DNA of 40,375 bases from Candidatus Nanopelagicales bacterium (GCA_025351185.1 JANXWJ010000044.1:1-40375); one strand, 5' to 3'; positions 8,176-17,186 are shown, numbered from the stretch's first letter. Notes: generated from the sequence alone by a model not told the origin. Made by a program: numbers and translations.

Positions 8176-9795
8176 ATGACCTCCCGTGCCGGGCAGCCCG
8201 CAGCTTCCTCCGACCTCGTCGACGTCGCCAAGCTGGTGACGTCGTACTTCACCGTGCACCCCGACCCCGAGGATCCGGGTCAGCGGGTCGCGTTCGGCAC
8301 GAGCGGTCATCGAGGGTCGGCGTTCTCGGCGAGCTTCAACGAGGACCACATCCTCGCCACGACTCAGGCGATCTGCGACTACCGGGCTGCCCAGGGGATC
8401 AACGGTCCGCTGTTCCTCGGCGCCGACACCCACGCGCTCTCCGAGCCCGCGACGGTGAGTGCGCTCGAGGTGCTGCTCGCCAACGGTGTCGACGCGCTCG
8501 TCGACTCGCGCGGTGGCTACACCCCGACACCGTCGGTGTCGCGCGCAATCCTCGTTGCCAACGCTCGTGGGGCGAGGGCCGACGGCATCTGCGTGACGCC
8601 GTCGCACAACCCGCCGGTCGATGGTGGTTTCAAGTACAACCCGCCGGACGGCGGTCCCGCAGGAACCGAGATCACGGGCTGGATCCAGGACCGGGCCAAC
8701 GACTTCCTCCGCGCCGGGCTCGCCGGCTTGAAACGGGTCTCGCTCGCGAGCGCTGCGCCGGGCACCTACGACTTCCTGGGCGCCTACGTCGACGAGCTGC
8801 ACCAGGTCGTCGACCTCGAGGCGATCCGCAGCGCCGGGGTGCGCATCGGCGCCGACCCGCTCGGGGGTGCGAGCATCGCCTACTGGGGTGCGATCGGTGA
8901 GCACTACGGACTCGACCTCACGGTCGTCAACCCGGACGTCGACCAGACCTTCCGCTTCATGACGCTCGACTGGGACGGCAAGATCCGGATGGACTGCTCG
9001 TCGCCGTTCGCCATGGCCAGCCTCATCGCTCGCCAGCGAGACTTCGACATCGCGACCGGCAACGACACCGACTCCGACCGCCACGGCATCGTGACGCCGG
9101 ACGCCGGGCTGATGAACCCCAACCACTTCCTCGCCGTCGCGATCAGCTATCTCTACAGGCACCGCGACGGCTGGCCGAGCGACGCGGCGGTGGGGAAGAC
9201 GCTCGTGAGCTCCTCGATGATCGACCGTGTCGTGGCCGGCCTCGGCCGCCGCCTGCTCGAGGTGCCGGTCGGCTTCAAGTGGTTCGTGCCGGGCCTGCTC
9301 GACGGGTCGGTCGCCTTCGGTGGGGAGGAGAGCGCGGGCGCAAGCTTCCTGCAGCGAGACGGCTCGGTGTGGACCACCGACAAGGACGGGATCATCATGT
9401 GCCTGCTGGCATCTGAGATCCAGGCGGTCACCGGCAGCTCGCCGTCGCAGCTCCACCACGAGCTCACCGAGACCTACGGCGAACCGGCGTACGCCCGGAT
9501 CGACTCGCCGGCGACCCGTGAGCAGAAGGCGATCCTCGCGAGGCTGTCGCCCGACCAGGTGACGGCCACATCGCTGGCAGGAGAGCCGATCACGGCGATC
9601 CTGACCACGGCCCCGGGCAACGGTGCCGGGCTGGGAGGGCTCAAGGTGCAGACGGAGAACGCGTGGTTCGCCGCGCGCCCGTCGGGCACCGAGGACGTCT
9701 ACAAGCTGTACGCCGAGTCCTTCCGCGGGCCGGAGCACCTCGCGGCCGTACAGGAGGAGGCGCGTGCCGTCGTGGCGTCAGCCCTCGCCGGCTGA
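8176..9795 (+). CDS. pgm: Phosphoglucomutase (alpha-D-glucose-specific)
   Basis: This 539-residue enzyme interconverts glucose-1-phosphate and glucose-6-phosphate, linking glycolysis with glycogen and cell-envelope sugar synthesis. All four active-site loops are visible: the N-terminal substrate loop FGTSGHRGS, the phosphoserine loop [12 protein letters not shown], the metal loop [10 protein letters not shown] and the sugar loop GGEESAGAS. The C-terminal phosphate site [15 protein letters not shown] is also present. Length is normal for the bacterial alpha-phosphohexomutase group that includes E. coli Pgm. The ATG at 8176 is supported by the family's N-terminus and by the -10-like element 6 nt upstream. 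It is cytosolic and intact. Confidence 0.96.
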   Translation: MTSRAGQPAASSDLVDVAKLVTSYFTVHPDPEDPGQRVAFGTSGHRGSAFSASFNEDHILATTQAICDYRAAQGINGPLFLGADTHALSEPATVSALEVLLANGVDALVDSRGGYTPTPSVSRAILVANARGARADGICVTPSHNPPVDGGFKYNPPDGGPAGTEITGWIQDRANDFLRAGLAGLKRVSLASAAPGTYDFLGAYVDELHQVVDLEAIRSAGVRIGADPLGGASIAYWGAIGEHYGLDLTVVNPDVDQTFRFMTLDWDGKIRMDCSSPFAMASLIARQRDFDIATGNDTDSDRHGIVTPDAGLMNPNHFLAVAISYLYRHRDGWPSDAAVGKTLVSSSMIDRVVAGLGRRLLEVPVGFKWFVPGLLDGSVAFGGEESAGASFLQRDGSVWTTDKDGIIMCLLASEIQAVTGSSPSQLHHELTETYGEPAYARIDSPATREQKAILARLSPDQVTATSLAGEPITAILTTAPGNGAGLGGLKVQTENAWFAARPSGTEDVYKLYAESFRGPEHLAAVQEEARAVVASALAG

Positions 9796-9923
9796 CCTTT
9801 ACCAGTTCGCGACGCATCGCCGGAGGGCGGCATGGAGGCACTCCACATCACACGACCGCGTGCGGCAGTCGTTCGGCTCGCGGCACAGACGGGCACCCCG
9901 CATCGATCGGGCAGGAGGACGGT

Positions 9924-10352
9924 GTGACGGACTGGAGCGAGCAGCGACGAGATGACGTGCTGGCGAAGGCCGAGCTCGCAGCCCGTGCGCGGGCCGACGA
10001 CGTCGCACGGGCTCGTGGTCTCGTCGCCGGGTTCGTGACCCAGGCGCGGCGCCGAGGGCTGGCCGTGTCGCCGCTGCTCGCGCGCGGCGGCGACTCCCGA
10101 GACACCTACCGGACCGGTCTTGTCGGTTGGTATCTGCGCCGTGACGGATCGCTAGCGGTCGCCGACGATGGAGAGATGTACGTGCTGGTCGTCAGGCGCA
10201 GCCTGCGCTCGAGACTCGCTGGCGTGCAGCTCACAGCGGAGGAGCCGAGGCTGCAGGCCGGCATCGGGGCACGGGACGGGGAGTCGATCGCCCTCGCGTC
10301 GCTGCTCGACCTGCGGCTGAAGGCGGGCGACAGCTGGCCGGTCAGCCGCTGA
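9924..10352 (+). CDS. Hypothetical protein
   Basis: A 142-residue protein starting at GTG 9924, chosen because an AGGAGG Shine-Dalgarno lies just upstream at 9913-9918. The N-terminal half is an alanine/arginine-rich helix that could be a coiled coil. The second half reads as a small beta-rich domain (GWYLRRDGSLAVADDGEMYVLVV). There is no signal peptide, membrane segment or cysteine. I do not recognise a family. The last codons overlap the end of the convergent patatin remnant by 11 nt. The 128 nt between pgm and this gene contain no other gene that I can see. Confidence 0.6.
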   Translation: MTDWSEQRRDDVLAKAELAARARADDVARARGLVAGFVTQARRRGLAVSPLLARGGDSRDTYRTGLVGWYLRRDGSLAVADDGEMYVLVVRRSLRSRLAGVQLTAEEPRLQAGIGARDGESIALASLLDLRLKAGDSWPVSR

Positions 10353-10904
10353 CCCGCACAGGCACGGCTGCGGTATCCGAGACTTTCGCTGGCGCCAGTC
10401 TCCACAGTTGGCTCGAAGGTGCGGGAGTCCATCCGTGCGAGGCGATCCGGGGATCGTTGCGGACGAGTGCAGGACCCCCGTAGAGCCCAGGCTCCAGCGG
10501 TCCTGATCCGACCAAGGCGGCGAGCATCGCCCGGCTCGTGACGTAGGCAGACTCTCGGCGAGAGCCTCGCTGTGGCTGAAGTCCAGCTGGCTCGTGCCCG
10601 TCAGCTCGGGTCCCGACAACCACACGACCGGAACGTCGAGGGTGGCGGTCAGGTCGTGGATCACCTGCTGACGCGACTGGATCGCGACTGACTGCGCGAG
10701 GATGTCGACGATGGACTGCGACAGGTCCGGGTTCACTCCGAGGAGACCGCAGTCGAGCACCACGATGGACCGGGCACCGCGGTTCCGGGCGTGCAGCGCA
10801 CCCTATGAGCCACCACCGCCGAACACGAAGGCCGTCGGTCGGGGCAACAGGTGCGCCAGCTCGTGGAGGGTGCCGATCGGGCTAGTGCCTGGGGCGCTGG
10901 TCAT
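10342..10904 (-). pseudogene. Remnant of a patatin-like phospholipase
   Basis: From ATG at 10904 the minus strand reads MTSAPGTSPIG and then a patatin-type N-terminus (RPTAFVFGGGGS). TAG follows at plus 10803-10805. After the stop the same frame jumps straight to C-terminal patatin sequence (RGARSIVVLDCG, then a helix with RQQVIHDL, then SQLDFSHSEALAES). About 150-200 residues that should carry the GxSxG nucleophile and Asp-Gly dyad are missing. Near plus 10555 a frameshift moves the remaining C-terminus (AYVTSRAMLAALVGSGP to the stop at 10342) into another frame. A nonsense codon, a large internal deletion and a frameshift make this inactive. The family assignment rests on my recognition of the two ends. 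Confidence 0.65.
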
Positions 10905-11272
10905 CGCAGCTCCGTCAACGAGAAGCGAGGTGCGTCACCGCGCTGGTGCGCGACCGCTGCGTACGCCGGTGAGGAGTCCATCGAGCAGTTCCGGCAATCA
11001 CTGCGCGGCCACCCCGAGGTGAGCCGCCCATGATGGAGCGCTCTGCCCAGCTGCGGACCTGCAATGCAGCAGCGAGGGATAGTCACCGGCGGGATCGACA
11101 GCCACCGGCAGGAAGGTCGGGCGATGCGGGCTGTACAACCAGCCGGTGACCGCAGGGTGTCGACGCGTCCTCGCCGAGGGGCACCGACGGGATCTGCATG
11201 GGCGAAGCAACTCCCGCCGCAGGCGAGCGTGACGGACCGGGTCAGCTCTCGCCCTCCTCGTCTGCGCTGGCC
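10905..11272. other. 368-nt stretch without an intact gene
   Basis: Neither strand carries a convincing complete gene between the patatin remnant and the AI-2E-type remnant. Minus-strand frames are open for up to about 70 codons (for example 11210-10998) but match nothing I know and are interrupted by stops before the patatin ATG. It is probably degraded coding sequence plus a promoter region. Confidence 0.5.
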
Positions 11273-12281
11273 GTGACTCCTCTTACCCGGACGATCACAT
11301 CGTTCAACAGTGCCTCGGTGCGACGCTCGGCAGTCATCGTGTTTGCGATCGCTGGAGCGCTCCTCCTGTCGCTGTGGCTGTTCGAGGTCGCGCGACACTT
11401 TTCGTTCCTGGTCGTTCTTGCCTGGCTTTTCGCGATCGCGCTCGAACCCGGTTTCCGAGAACTCGTCGCGCACGGGCGCTCACGCGGCATCGCGACGACC
11501 ATCATGGGGGGGAGGTGCGATCCTTACGACCCTTCTGCTGGCGGGAGTCTCCGGGCAACTGTTCTTCAACCAGATCACGGAGTTCGTCACGACGGTCCCG
11601 ACGCTGGCCATCCATGTCATCGAGCGGGTCAACGGCCGGTTCGGCACCACGCTCGACACCACGACCATCACGTCGTCGCTGAACCTCACTCCGTCGCGGG
11701 TCCGGGCTTCTTCGCCACGATCGCGGGCTGGATGCCGCCACATGCCCAGAGGGTGTTCCTGACCGTCTCGGAGATCACGATCGCCAAGACGGGTGGCAAT
11801 GTGATCTCGAAGATCGTCCTGGCTGCTCTCTCCGCCGGGTTCCACGCAGTCTCCTCCGTGGCCATCGGTGTGCCCTGCCGGTTGCCGTTCGCCCTGTTCG
11901 TCGGCAGCACTGCTCAGTTCGTCCCCATCGTCGGCACCTATCTGGGCATCATCCTGCCGGTGCTCGCCACGGTCTTCATCTCGCCGTGGAAGGCGATCGC
12001 GATCGTCGCCTTCGCCGCCGTCTACCAGCAGACCCGAGACCTACTACGTCACGCCTCGGGTCTCGAAGAAGACGCTGGATGTCAACCCGGCCATCGCGTT
12101 GGCGGCGGTCCTCGTCGGAGATGCGATCTGGGGCCTGTTGGGTGCCCTCATCGGCATCCCGCTCGCCGCTGCCGGAGTGGCCATTCTCGACACGTACTCC
12201 AAGAGCTACGAGCTCGTGCCCGAGATTGCGCAGGCCAGCGCTGACTCCTTGCCCACCCTCGACGTCGAGCCGGTCGCCTGA
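11273..12281 (+). pseudogene. Frameshifted AI-2E family transporter
   Basis: From GTG 11273 the sequence encodes hydrophobic segments of an AI-2E (PerM/TqsA-like) transporter, but the family pattern is spread over two frames with three shifts. The first is in a run of seven G at 11506-11512, where one base too many breaks MGGGAILTTLLLAGVSGQLFF. The second is near 11690-11705, between SSLNLTPS and GFFATIAGWMPP. The third is an extra C at 12033-12035, between AAVYQQ and ETYYVTPRVSKKTLDVNPAIAL. The intact C-terminus (GLLGALIGIPLAAAGVAIL) ends at 12281. Reassembled, it gives a normal 330-350-residue membrane protein. Two of the three shifts are in short homopolymers, so sequencing error is possible; decay fits the damaged neighbours. 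Confidence 0.8.
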
Positions 12282-12589
12282 GACGCGACCTCAGCCGTGG
12301 TTGTGCGGCGACATGGTTGCGCGCGTCGGTGCCGCACGGACTGCAGGGGACGTCGGGCGTAGAGTCAGAAATGTCCGCGGGACCTTCTCGCGGATCAGCG
12401 AGTCATCGCACCTCGTTCGCGGCCGTTGCCTGCTGGGCCACCCGTCCGACAGCGCCGCACCGTGCCATAGGCCTGAACCGCACGTTCATTTCACCCCTGG
12501 GTCGTCGAGCAGTTGCGCTGCCACCGTGGCCATCTGCGCCGCGAGCACACACGATCCGCCGCTGACGGCACCAGGATCCGAGGCGCCCC
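12282..12589. other. 308-nt intergenic region, no gene recognised
   Basis: This stretch separates the AI-2E-type remnant from the membrane-protein/ABC cassette. Short frames exist on both strands, but none has a start signal or a recognisable sequence. It presumably holds the promoter for the downstream cassette, though I could not identify a convincing -35/-10 pair. Confidence 0.5.
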
Positions 12590-13513
12590 TTGAGCACCCA
12601 CGCCACTGCCAGCGTCCGCTGGTATCGCACCCCGGCACTCAAAGCCGTTGACCGGGCTCCCCGACCAGGCCGCGCGAGCTACTTGCTCGCGGCCTGCCTC
12701 GCAGGGGTCGCGGTGGCGGCCGGGCTCGCCACCCTGCTCGCGAAGGACCAAATCGCAGGACCCGCTGCCGCAGTAGGCTGTGCACGGGGCACCGCTCTGG
12801 TCGTGGCGGGTGTCGTAACACCGCTCATGATCGGCGCGATGCGCTCAGCCGCGCACGGCTCCGAGCGCGCACTGATCGTGTGGCTCGGATCGGCCGGCTA
12901 CCTGCTCTACAACGCCGTCGTGCTGCTCTTCGCCACTCCCTACAACCGCTTCTTCCTGCTCTACGTCGCGATGCTGTCGTTGGCGGCCTGGTCGATCGGT
13001 GCACTCCTCGCGCAGGTGGATGTCGCCGAGATCGCGCGCGGCGTCACCGGCCCGTTGCCCGCCCGCGGCATCGCTGTCTACGCCTGGATCGTCGTGACGC
13101 TGAACGCCCTCATCTGGCTCAAGGGCATCGCGCCCACCGTCACCGCGCCAGACCCGGCCTCCTTCCTCGCCGAGGCGGGAGTGAGCACGCAGCCGGTCTA
13201 CATCCAGGACCTGGCGTTGTGGCTGCCGCTGATGGCGGTTGCTGCCTACTGGTTGTGGCGCGGTCGGCCGTGGGGCTACCTGCTCACCTCGGCCTTGCTC
13301 ATCACCTGGGTCCTCGAAGCGTTCGGCATCGCCGTCGACCAGTGGTTCGGGTCGCACGCCGACCCGACGAGCTCGTTGGCCAGTGCCGCGATGACTCCCG
13401 CCTTCCTCACCTGGGCGGCGCTCGGGATGGTCCCCGTGGTTCTTGCGCTTCGACCGCTAGGACCTCGGTATCCCCACGACCGTGTCGCACGACGTCCAAC
13501 GGAAGGCATCTGA
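12590..13513 (+). CDS. Multi-spanning membrane protein of unknown function
   Basis: A 307-residue protein with about eight hydrophobic segments (for example SYLLAACLAGVAVAAGLATLL, AGYLLYNAVVLLFATPYN and QDLALWLPLMAVAAYWLW). It has no catalytic motif that I recognise. The frame opens at TTG 12590; the true start could be a later codon, because no strong Shine-Dalgarno is visible. Its stop TGA overlaps the ATG of the ABC ATPase by one base (TGATG at 13511-13515), so it is translationally coupled to the ABC exporter genes. Unlike those genes it has no visible lesion. It might be an accessory membrane component of the exporter, which is inference from position only. Confidence 0.7.
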   Translation: MSTHATASVRWYRTPALKAVDRAPRPGRASYLLAACLAGVAVAAGLATLLAKDQIAGPAAAVGCARGTALVVAGVVTPLMIGAMRSAAHGSERALIVWLGSAGYLLYNAVVLLFATPYNRFFLLYVAMLSLAAWSIGALLAQVDVAEIARGVTGPLPARGIAVYAWIVVTLNALIWLKGIAPTVTAPDPASFLAEAGVSTQPVYIQDLALWLPLMAVAAYWLWRGRPWGYLLTSALLITWVLEAFGIAVDQWFGSHADPTSSLASAAMTPAFLTWAALGMVPVVLALRPLGPRYPHDRVARRPTEGI

Positions 13514-14483
13514 TGATCGAGGTAGGAAACCTCAGCAAGCACTATGGAAACAAGGCAGCCGTCGACGACCTCTCCTTCACGGTGAGCCCCGGAAGGGTGA
13601 CCGGCTTCCTCGGGCCGAACGGCGCAGGCAAGTCCACGACCATGCGCCTGATCCTCGGTCTGGACCGGCCGTCGGGCGGCACCGCCACGATCGACGGGGT
13701 GGAGTACGCAGACCTGGTGGAGCCGCTCCGCGTCGTCGGGGCGCTGCTGGAGGCAGGTGCTGTGCACCCAGGGCGCTCGGCGCGCAACCACCTGCTGTAT
13801 CTCGCACAGAACCAGGGGATCGCGAGCCGTCGCGTCGACGAGGTCCTCGACCTGGTCGGGCTCCACGACGTCGCCCACGACCGGGTGGGCGGATTCTCCC
13901 TGGGCATGCGGCAGCGGCTCGGGATTGCCTCCGCACTCCTCGGCGACCCGCGGGTGCTCATCCTCGACGAGCCAGTCAACGGGCTCGACCCCGACGGCAT
14001 CTTCTGGTTCCGCAACCTCATGAAGTACCTCGCCAGCGAAGGCCGGCGATCCTTGTCTCCAGCCACCTGATGACTGAGATGGCACTCACCGCCGACAGCC
14101 TCGTCGTCATCGGGCCTGGGCGCCTCATCGCTCAGAGCAGCACGGAGGAGTTCATCTCTCGCAACTCCGAGCAGACGGTGACGGTCAAGGCGCCGGAGTT
14201 CGGTGCACTCCGCGAGGTGCTCACGGCGGCGGGTGCGATCGTCGAGGTCGATGACACAGGCATGTTGACCGTGCACGTCCTGGATGCCGTACGCATCGGT
14301 GACCTCGCAGGTCGTGCGAGCCTCGTCCTGCACGAGCTGAGCCCTCGACGTGCTTCGCTCGAGGACGCGTTCATGGAACGCACGCAGGATGTCCGCGACT
14401 ACGACGTCCGCGACACGGCCGCCTCAGACCCGGCGCCCGATCCCAGCCTTCCCGTCCTCGCTCCGGAACGGAGCACCCCGTGA
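13513..14483 (+). pseudogene. ABC exporter ATP-binding protein with one-base deletion
   Basis: The first part is a normal ABC-2-type exporter ATPase: Walker A GPNGAGKST near residue 37, signature FSLGMRQRLGIASAL and Walker B VLILDEPVNGLDP. After ASEGR near 14046 the frame runs to a premature TGA at 14068-14070. In another frame the expected continuation TILVSSHLMTEMALTADSL, including the switch-region His, carries on to TGA 14481-14483. Restoring one base after GGCCGG would repair it. As read, the product stops at 185 residues, just after Walker B, and loses the H-loop. It sits in an operon with the upstream membrane protein and the downstream permease. Either a real frameshift or a base-call error is possible. 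Confidence 0.82.
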
Positions 14484-15169
14484 CCGCGTCAGTGCACGAC
14501 ACCGCCGTCTCCACGAGCATCGTCAGGTCTGACGCCGCGACCCCGATCGTCACGGGCGACTCGCACGCACGCTTCGGCAACCTGCTTGGGTCGGAGTGGA
14601 CGAAGCTGCGTTCGGTGCGCTCGACCATCTGGGCGCTCGATCCTGGTAGTCACCACGATCGGACGATCCGGGCGAGTCTTCTTGCGGTCCCGCGACGCAC
14701 TCCCGTGCTGGCCGCCAAGTCGCTGGTGTTGGCGGTCGTCGTGTTCGTCGTCGCCGAGATTGCCGCGTTCCCGTCGTTCTTCATCGGGGCCGCGATCATG
14801 AACTCCCGCGCCCCCGTGTCGATCGGTGACCCCGACGTGCTCCGCTCGGTGATCGGCGCTGGTCTCTATGCCTCGGTGCTCGGTGTCTTCGCGATCGCGA
14901 TCGGCACCTTCGTGCGGCACACCGCCGGTGCGAACACGGGCATCATCGGATTGTTCCTCGTGCTCCCACCGTTGGCGCTGCTGCTGCCGGGAACTGTCGG
15001 TCAGCACATCCACGCCTACCTGCCGACGGTCGCGGGTCAGGGCATCGCCATGACCGCACAACGATCGGACGACCTCCTCACCGCGTGGCAGGGCGTCGGG
15101 GTGTTCGGTCTCTGGACGGCTGCGCTGCTCGCCCTCGATGCCTATCTGCTGAAGCGCCGCGATGCCTAG
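14480..15169 (+). pseudogene. ABC-2 type permease with internal deletion
   Basis: GTG 14480 overlaps the ATPase stop. The N-terminus (LLGSEWTKLRSVRSTIWAL) and the segment from IRASLLAVPRRTPVLAAK to the end are typical of actinobacterial ABC-2 exporter permeases of roughly 260-280 residues. This frame has only 229. Between them, one extra G near 14639 shifts the start of the first membrane helix (a shifted frame reads ILVVTTIG). About 70 residues are then absent at a junction of two direct repeats, ACGATCGG at 14655 and ACGATCCGG at 14663. The two changes together keep the frame open, but the first helix and the following loop and helix are lost. The rest has about four hydrophobic segments. 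It is probably non-functional. Confidence 0.72.
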
Positions 15170-15791
15170 GGTGACCGACGTGAACGGCCGCGCTGGATCC
15201 TCGCGGCCGGCATACGTCGGTGCCGATAGCATCGACCTCTATTGGCTGCCGCTGGGGGCTGGCGACCGGTTCCCGGTCGTGCGCACGAGCGGGCGGGCCG
15301 TTGAGGCAGTGGCTGCGCGGCGTGAGCACCGGGCACCCTGCGACCTGTATCACGCAGCCCTCGAGATCAGCCTGGACGGCGCCCGCTATGCCATCGAGAT
15401 GACTCCTGCGTGGGGAGCGGCAGGGCAGGACCGCGGCACGGTCGCGCAGGGGCCGGTCGGGCTTCCCATGCTGGGCCGGTCCCCGTTCTTCCGCTACGAG
15501 GTACATCGCTGGCGCGCGGGAGTGATCCCCGATCTCGCATTGGCAGTGGGCGGCGCACATCGGCTCAGTGACGACTCCGAGCTCGTGCGTCGTGCCTGGG
15601 CCGGCGTCGCCCGGGTGCCGACGCCGACCTGGGGCCGCGACGAGCGGCACACCGGAGACATGTGGAACTCGAACTCCGTGGTCAGCTGGATCCTCCTGAC
15701 GGCCGGCCTCGAGCTCGGTGACGTGACTCCGCCCCGGGGCGGCCGTGCACCGGGCTGGTCGGCCGGGATCGCGGTCGGGCAGGCGTCGTGA
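15162..15791 (+). CDS. Conserved hypothetical protein
   Basis: A 209-residue soluble protein. ATG 15162 overlaps the end of the permease frame; GTG at 15171 or 15180 are alternative starts. Visible blocks are SIDLYWLPLGAGDRFPVVRTSGRAVEAV, CDLYHAALEISLDGARYAIEMTP and a C-terminal TGDMWNSNSVVSWILLTAGL followed by PPRGGRAPGW. The order, with a His in the LYHAALEI strand and a later helix beginning NSNS, is faintly like permuted papain-fold (NlpC/LRAT-type) proteins, but the expected Cys is absent and I do not press the point. The overlap suggests it shared an operon with the decayed ABC exporter. It ends 9 nt before the convergent BtuF-like gene. Confidence 0.65.
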   Translation: MPRVTDVNGRAGSSRPAYVGADSIDLYWLPLGAGDRFPVVRTSGRAVEAVAARREHRAPCDLYHAALEISLDGARYAIEMTPAWGAAGQDRGTVAQGPVGLPMLGRSPFFRYEVHRWRAGVIPDLALAVGGAHRLSDDSELVRRAWAGVARVPTPTWGRDERHTGDMWNSNSVVSWILLTAGLELGDVTPPRGGRAPGWSAGIAVGQAS

Positions 15792-15800
15792 CGTGCACGG

Positions 15801-16565
15801 TCAGGTCCGGAACGCGCCGGCGATGGCCGTTGTGAGCCGACCTCTGGCCTCGACCAGCGACGGGCCGTACCACGTGAGGTCGCGGCCGCTCACGAGTTCG
15901 GTACGCACCCGTGGGAGCGCCTCGGGGCCGTCGTCGGCGGTGAAGACATAGGGCTCGTCTGGAAGCAGCACGAGGTCCGTCTCGTCCTGCAGTTCGCCCA
16001 GCGACACGGCGGGATAGCGGTCGGGATGGTCGGCGAAGGCGTTGACGACCCCGAGTCGCGAGACCAGGTCGCCGGTGAATGTCGAGCTGCCTACGACCAT
16101 CCACGGATCACGCCAGATCGCAACGCCCACACGCGCTGTCGTGGGCGTAGCCGGAGCCGTCCAGATCGCCTCTGCCTCGAGCAACCATGGCGGGATCTCC
16201 ACCTGGAGGGCTAGGGTGAAGAGCCGGCGCAGAGATGTGAACGCCTCGTCGAGCGTCTCGATGCGCGTCACCCAGACGGGCACTCCGGCCCCGCGCAGCC
16301 GGCGTACGTCGATCTCGCGGTTCTCCTCCATATTGGCCACGACGAGGTCCGGGGCCAGGTCGATGATCGCCCGGCAGTCGGGGTTCTTGGTGCCGCGCAT
16401 GCGGACGACGTCGAGCCCGGCCGGGTGCGTGCACCAGTCGGTGGCGGCCACGAGCACGTCGGCGCAGGTGAGCGCGATGGATTCCGTGATCGAGGGGACT
16501 AGCGACACCACGCGAGCCGGACGTGCAGGCAGCGCGACGGCCGCACCGAGATCATCGTCGGTCAT
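15801..16565 (-). CDS. BtuF-like cobalamin/metal-binding protein without signal peptide
   Basis: A 254-residue helical-backbone metal receptor (periplasmic-binding-protein-like class III, BtuF/TroA fold). Family marks are VVSLVPSITESIALTCADVLVAATDWC near the N-terminus, then GTKNPDCRAIIDLAPDLVVANMEENR and a C-terminal LPDEPYVFTADD segment. True BtuF proteins are exported or lipid-anchored, but this start (ATG 16563-16565, overlapping the DUF5522 stop as ATGA) gives no signal peptide. No longer upstream start with a leader is visible, and no ABC permease or ATPase adjoins. It may act in the cytosol, or bind a ligand for an enzyme rather than a transporter. That functional reading is inference. 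Confidence 0.82.
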   Translation of the reverse strand: MTDDDLGAAVALPARPARVVSLVPSITESIALTCADVLVAATDWCTHPAGLDVVRMRGTKNPDCRAIIDLAPDLVVANMEENREIDVRRLRGAGVPVWVTRIETLDEAFTSLRRLFTLALQVEIPPWLLEAEAIWTAPATPTTARVGVAIWRDPWMVVGSSTFTGDLVSRLGVVNAFADHPDRYPAVSLGELQDETDLVLLPDEPYVFTADDGPEALPRVRTELVSGRDLTWYGPSLVEARGRLTTAIAGAFRT

Positions 16566-16771
16566 CGCGGCACGGTCTGGCCCGCGACCCGGCCATAGGG
16601 GCAGTGCCGACAACCGTTGCCACAGCAGGTGCGCTTCGCCAGCAGGGCCGGAGTCGTGAAGACGAAGAATCCGGTGGCGGGGTCGGCATAGCCGACGTCC
16701 CCCCGGGCGACGGCAGCATCGTGCGCCTCGCGGATGGCAGTCCGCGCAGCCGAACCAGCAGCCCCGTCCAT
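16562..16771 (-). CDS. DUF5522 family protein
   Basis: A 69-residue protein with the compact DUF5522 pattern: YADPATGFFVFTTPALLAKRTCCGNGCRHCPYG near the C-terminus. The tight CCGNGCRHC cluster would suit metal or Fe-S binding, but the biochemical role is unknown to me. Its stop overlaps the start of the BtuF-like gene by 4 nt (ATGA), so the two are co-translated. ATG 16769-16771 has no Shine-Dalgarno but has TAGGAT (minus strand) 6 nt upstream, giving the pair its own leaderless promoter 25 nt after the S4 gene. Confidence 0.88.
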   Translation of the reverse strand: MDGAAGSAARTAIREAHDAAVARGDVGYADPATGFFVFTTPALLAKRTCCGNGCRHCPYGRVAGQTVPR

Positions 16772-16777
16772 GATTCG

Positions 16778-16783
16778 ATCCTA
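16778..16783 (-). promoter_or_regulatory. -10 element for the DUF5522-BtuF-like pair
   Basis: TAGGAT on the minus strand, exactly 6 nt before the DUF5522 ATG, lies in the 25-nt gap after the S4-domain gene. It fits the leaderless pattern used elsewhere in the window. Confidence 0.5.
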
Positions 16784-16796
16784 GGGATCGACCTCG

Positions 16797-17180
16797 TCAG
16801 TCACGTCCGCGGAGTCGGTCGATCTCCCGACGGTCGCGCTTCGTGGGTCGGCCGGCCCCGCGATCGCGCAGGATCACCGTGGGACGGTCCTCCTTCGGTG
16901 GCGGCGGGGGCGTCAGGTCGTCGTAGTGCAGCGCCGCGAGCGTGGCGCTCGTGCGCTTCTCGATGAGGCCGGTGACGACCAGGATCCGTTCGCCGGCCGG
17001 GGTGGCAGCGCGGACCGTGTCACCCGGGCGCACGGCGTGGGCCGGCTTCACGCTCACGTCGTTGACCTTCACGTGCCCGGCCTTGCATGCCGCGCTCGCC
17101 GCTGACCTCGTGGGGTAGACCCGCACGGCCCAGGTCCACGCATCAGCACGCACCGACGTCGCAGGTGCACCCGGGGCCAT
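16797..17180 (-). CDS. S4-domain RNA-binding protein (Hsp15-like)
   Basis: A 127-residue protein. The S4 RNA-binding domain spans about residues 12-70: RADAWTWAVRVYPTRSAASAACKAGHVKVNDVSVKPAHAVRPGDTV. A basic tail follows, with ...GRPTKRDRREIDRLRGRD at the end. It resembles the HslR/Hsp15 group, which in E. coli binds stalled 50S subunits carrying peptidyl-tRNA. That role is known for the family and not shown here. The start at 17178-17180 has no Shine-Dalgarno, but TACGCT lies 6 nt upstream on the minus strand (plus 17187-17192). Confidence 0.9.
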   Translation of the reverse strand: MAPGAPATSVRADAWTWAVRVYPTRSAASAACKAGHVKVNDVSVKPAHAVRPGDTVRAATPAGERILVVTGLIEKRTSATLAALHYDDLTPPPPPKEDRPTVILRDRGAGRPTKRDRREIDRLRGRD

Positions 17181-17186
17181 CCCCGC

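Noticed and set aside
8092-9738. 548-codon minus-strand frame opposite pgm
   Set aside because: Phosphoglucomutase motifs on the plus strand are complete. This is its codon-bias shadow.
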